Made by a program: the position numbers and the translations under genes. Shown piece by piece: positions 61,663-64,000 of a stretch of DNA of 64,000 nucleotides. The notes under the pieces were generated by a model. It searched no databases, had not been told where the DNA came from, and saw only the letters and a program-made list of their open reading frames with translations. How positions within the stretch are numbered: position 1 is the first letter of the stretch; each line of letters begins with the position of its first letter. The stretch is taken from assembly GCF_001274875.1 (NCBI RefSeq), contig NZ_CP010899.1, positions 434,001-498,000 on the forward strand, in the 5' to 3' direction. This stretch comes from Spiroplasma kunkelii CR2-3x (lineage in GTDB: Bacteria; Bacillota_I; Bacilli_A; Mycoplasmatales; Mycoplasmataceae).

Positions 61663-61776
61663 TTAATTATTATCATCTCTTTTAACTAAAATTACTCATT
61701 TATCTTTTATTGAAAAACTATAACAGTTTTGCTGATAATTTTTAATAGCAAAATCATTTAATCTTTTAAAAGCCAT
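61663..61776 (-). CDS. 37-residue ORF at the end of the decayed acetyltransferase
   Basis: MAFKRLNDFAIKNYQQNCYS then FSIKDKWVILVKRDDNN; one TGA-Trp. It starts where the acetyltransferase remnant ends, with no clear ribosome-binding site; could be part of that gene's debris. Confidence 0.3.
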
Positions 61777-62790
61777 TAAAATTTATTATCAGTAATTTCT
61801 TTATTACATTTCTTACAACTAAAATTATTTATCATATTATTAATTGCTGTTTGTTTCATTGTTTGAAGATGTTTAATCTTACCACGACTAATTTTGGTTG
61901 CAATTTGACTTAAATTAGTGCTTTTTGTTTTTGTAATGTATTCACTTAAATATAAGTTAATTGGACGAAATCCTAATTTGTGATAAACATTATATCCTTG
62001 TGATGTTGCAATCAACCCAACCAAAAATCGTAACCTTGATTATAAACACGATTAATTAAATGATTCATCATTAGTTTTGCTAATCCTTGTTGGCGAAAAT
62101 TTTGATGAGTTGAAATATAATCAATAATTGCAATATCTTTTTCAAATTAAATATTTCCAGTTGCTACAGGAAGATCATTTTTATATAATAAATCAATTTC
62201 AGCGGTATCTTTATTTTTATTTAATTTTAATAAAGTTTTATAAAATGCATAATCTCAATTTTTTGGTCCCATTGCACTTTCAAGAATTTTACTAAAATCA
62301 TTTAATCGTTTATTATCATTAACACGTTGAAATTTAAGGTTTTTATCAACTTTTAATTTTACTTTTTTTTCATTTTGTTAAATCAAGTACATTTCCAACT
62401 AAAATTTAATTTTTAATAAATCCTAATTATTCAAAAAAAGCTTGTTCTTTTTCATCAATTTGTTCACTAATGGTATATCATAAAAAGTCTAAGTCATTAT
62501 CAACATAGTCTTTTACTAACCCTCTAACATGTGTAGCATCTTCATGGTAATCTAATTGTGTACTAATTGCAATGGTATATGTTTGAATATCATCATTACT
62601 AATATCGGTCATATAAATTTCATTTTTAGTATCAATTAATTCATTTCGAATGCGTTTATCTTGAAAGGCATTAGTCATATAACGGACAAAAATTTTGTGC
62701 TAATTTTGTTGCCTCATATTCACCTTTAGTTAAAAACATTCGCTTAATTTTAGGATTCTGTCGATACTTTTTTTGTTTCATTTTTTTCAT
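61776..62790 (-). pseudogene. GNAT acetyltransferase-like gene, multiply broken
   Basis: Read leftward from ATG 62790: MKKMKQKKYRQNPKIKRMFL, a shift near 62690, MTNAFQDKRIRNELIDTKNE ... DNDLDFLWYTISEQIDEKEQ, a stop and further shifts. It continues with LESAMGPKNWDYAFYKTLLK and DYISTHQNFRQQGLAKLMMN (acetyl-CoA loop, QxxGxA), and a C-terminal part with SCKKCNKEITDNKF. At least five lesions. Originally about 330 residues with a C-terminal CxxC. Confidence 0.75.
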
Positions 62791-63092
62791 TTACCTTAAA
62801 TTATATATATTATATCGTGTTTTTAAAGAAACTAATATTAAAATATGTTGATTTTAAAAATAAATTTAATAAAAGATTATTATAATTTTCTTTATTATAT
62901 CTTATTGACACTTTACAATAAAAATTGTAAAATCAACCACGATGTAGATGATTTTAAAAATAAAAATAATATTTTTAAAATAAATTACTTTGCTTATATA
63001 AAAAAGGAAATTTAATATAAAATTTATTTCAGAAATAAATTCTACCTTTAAAAGAAGTTATAAATCAGTTTAAAAATAGTTTAATATATTTT
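62791..63092. other. A+T-rich gap, no gene
   Basis: Short stretches such as TATTGACACTTTACAAT (near 62900) could be promoter-like, and TGATTTTAAAAATAAA occurs twice (62850 and 62948). Nothing coding is seen. Confidence 0.4.
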
Positions 63093-63390
63093 TAAAAAAA
63101 CTTGGTTTTAATAAAGATGAAACTATTAAAATATCAACTAAAATTTTAGAAACATATGTAAATAGTGGAATTAATGCTGAAATTAATTCCAAATCATTAG
63201 AACCAATATTTAATGTAAAAAATAAAAATATTGAAAAAAATAAAGGATATAATCAAGATTATGCTAATGAATATAAAAAATATTTAATGAGGCTAATAAC
63301 TTTTTTCCAAAAAATAGAAAAGAATTAAACAAAACGAATTGGAGATTTACTGTTGAACAAGTTGAGGAAGATGAAACATATAGTCTATAA
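63093..63390 (+). pseudogene. C-terminal remnant of an unknown gene
   Basis: KKLGFNKDETIKISTKILET ... GYNQDYANEYKKYLM, then by one shift NEANNFFPKNRKELNKTNWR and FTVEQVEEDETYSL with TAA near 63388. No start, one frameshift; the protein cannot be identified. Confidence 0.35.
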
Positions 63391-63407
63391 TAAGAAATAA
63401 TAAGATA

Positions 63408-63436
63408 TATAATAATAATAATAATAATAATATAGG
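63408..63436. repeat. TAA microsatellite
   Basis: About nine ATA/TAA units in a row upstream of the Cys-rich gene. Confidence 0.7.
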
Positions 63437-63470
63437 GATAAAATTAACAAAAAGATTGGAGTGCAAATAA

Positions 63471-63641
63471 ATGGGAACGTATATAAACATTATGGGGACA
63501 TATCGTGAAATTACTTGTGATTGTGGAAAAAAATGCAACAAAATTAATGATTTAGATCCAGATTGTAAAGTATGTGATAGTTGCGAAGAATGTTGTAATT
63601 GTAATAAAAAAGAAGAACTTGTCTTACAATCTGAAGAATAA
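63471..63641 (+). CDS. Cys-rich 56-residue protein
   Basis: ATG 63471 with TTGGAGTGCAAATAA upstream. GTYREITCDCGKKCNK, then DPDCKVCDSCEECCNCNKKE, and an acidic end: nine Cys in 56 residues, in CxC, CxxC and CC pairs. This suits a metal-binding (zinc-ribbon or metallothionein-like) miniprotein. No signal peptide, so probably cytoplasmic. No family recognised. Confidence 0.6.
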   Translation: MGTYINIMGTYREITCDCGKKCNKINDLDPDCKVCDSCEECCNCNKKEELVLQSEE

Positions 63642-63721
63642 TTTATTTTTAAGAAAAACATAAAATTTATTGATTTTTTTTAATATAACTATACAATTAA
63701 TTATGGTTGTTTCAGTTTCAA

Positions 63722-63800
63722 CCGCTCTTTGACTTTTAAGTACCTAAAGGATATGCAATACTTATCTACTTACAAGGCGAGTCTAAACTGGAGGTGTAAA
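63722..63800 (+). promoter_or_regulatory. Ribosomal protein L21 leader-like RNA
   Basis: AAGTACCTAAAGGATATGCA, ATACTTATCT and CAAGGCGAGTCTAAACTGGA run directly into the rplU ribosome-binding site. This order resembles the L21 leader of Firmicutes, through which bL21 represses its own operon. Recognised by memory of the motif, not by search. Confidence 0.65.
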
Positions 63801-63801
63801 A

Positions 63802-64000
63802 ATGTTTGCAATAATTAAAACTGGAGGGAAACAACTTCGTGTTTCTAAAGGTGATGAAATATTTGTTGAAATGTTAAATGGTAATGAAGGTGAAAAAGTT
63901 AATTTCACTGAAGTTTTAATGATTGATGGAGAAGTAGGAATTCCTTTTATTAAAGGGGCATCAGTAACAGGAACAATTTTAAAACAAGGAAAGCAAAAGA
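63802..64000 (+). CDS. rplU: 50S ribosomal protein L21 (bL21), 5' part
   Basis: MFAIIKTGGKQLRVSKGDEI is the family start; FTEVLMIDGEVGIPFIKGAS follows as expected. The reading frame is open at the right edge (66 codons seen of about 100). CTGGAGGTG lies upstream. In related genomes a small cysteine-protease gene and rpmA normally follow. Confidence 0.95.
   Translation, partial: MFAIIKTGGKQLRVSKGDEIFVEMLNGNEGEKVNFTEVLMIDGEVGIPFIKGASVTGTILKQGKQK

Noticed and set aside
63347-63661. Minus-strand open frame over the Cys-rich gene
   Set aside because: Low-complexity Leu/Ser translation of the TAA repeat and of the Cys-rich gene's complement; no start signal.

Overview
The window comes from a Spiroplasma-type mollicute, most likely of the Citri clade (S. 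citri and relatives). It is very A+T-rich, and nearly every gene reads through only if TGA codes for tryptophan (code 4). Plectrovirus (SpV1-like) DNA is scattered through it in several states of decay. Gene limits below use TGA = Trp, so many entries are longer than a standard-code reading would give.

Layout. 0-10 kb is a compact host backbone: a pseudouridine synthase end, a flippase-like membrane protein, ferredoxin-NADP reductase, tsaE-tsaB with a dead rimI, yebC, a DUF2779 nuclease-like protein, fmt and an ECF transporter S component. 10.5-19 kb is accessory: two hairpin elements, a plectrovirus scrap, and a mosaic of a tailed-phage-like prophage (major capsid, scaffold-like, RuvC-like resolvase, small genes, large structural-type proteins) with pentapeptide-repeat genes. 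A truncated IS copy at 18.8 kb and its inverted twin at 21.9 kb flank pnuC and a six-tRNA cluster (Asn-Glu-Val-Thr-Lys-Leu). 23-32 kb holds a membrane-protein cluster leading into a MoxR AAA ATPase, a VWA protein (RavA-ViaA-like pair) and a dimeric dUTPase; one member of the cluster is split by a phage scrap. 32-37 kb is host again (ferredoxin, a tail-anchored protein, cmk, der, gpsA, a Q/N-rich membrane protein). 37-45.5 kb is IS30 and phage debris around a dead HAD phosphatase and an intact gpmI, including a partial plectrovirus copy (A, 42.7-44.6 kb). 45.5-47.7 kb has a DEAD-box helicase and a membrane protein.

47.8-59.8 kb is a wrecked ABC-2 type transporter locus. Its ATPase gene is interrupted by a near-complete 7.88-kb plectrovirus provirus (copy B, 51766-59642) with inverted ends and a 15-bp direct target repeat. 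60-64 kb has a MATE-type transporter, a decayed acetyltransferase, a Cys-rich miniprotein and rplU behind an L21-leader-like sequence.

Most notable: provirus B carries, facing its adsorption-type coat gene, a lipoprotein gene whose mature part repeats 243 bp of that coat gene without a mismatch. It looks like a surface-anchored copy of part of the phage attachment protein and is a candidate superinfection-exclusion factor. A truncated homologue sits at the equivalent place in copy A. The tailed-phage-like remnant with its own pentapeptide-repeat proteins is the second lead.
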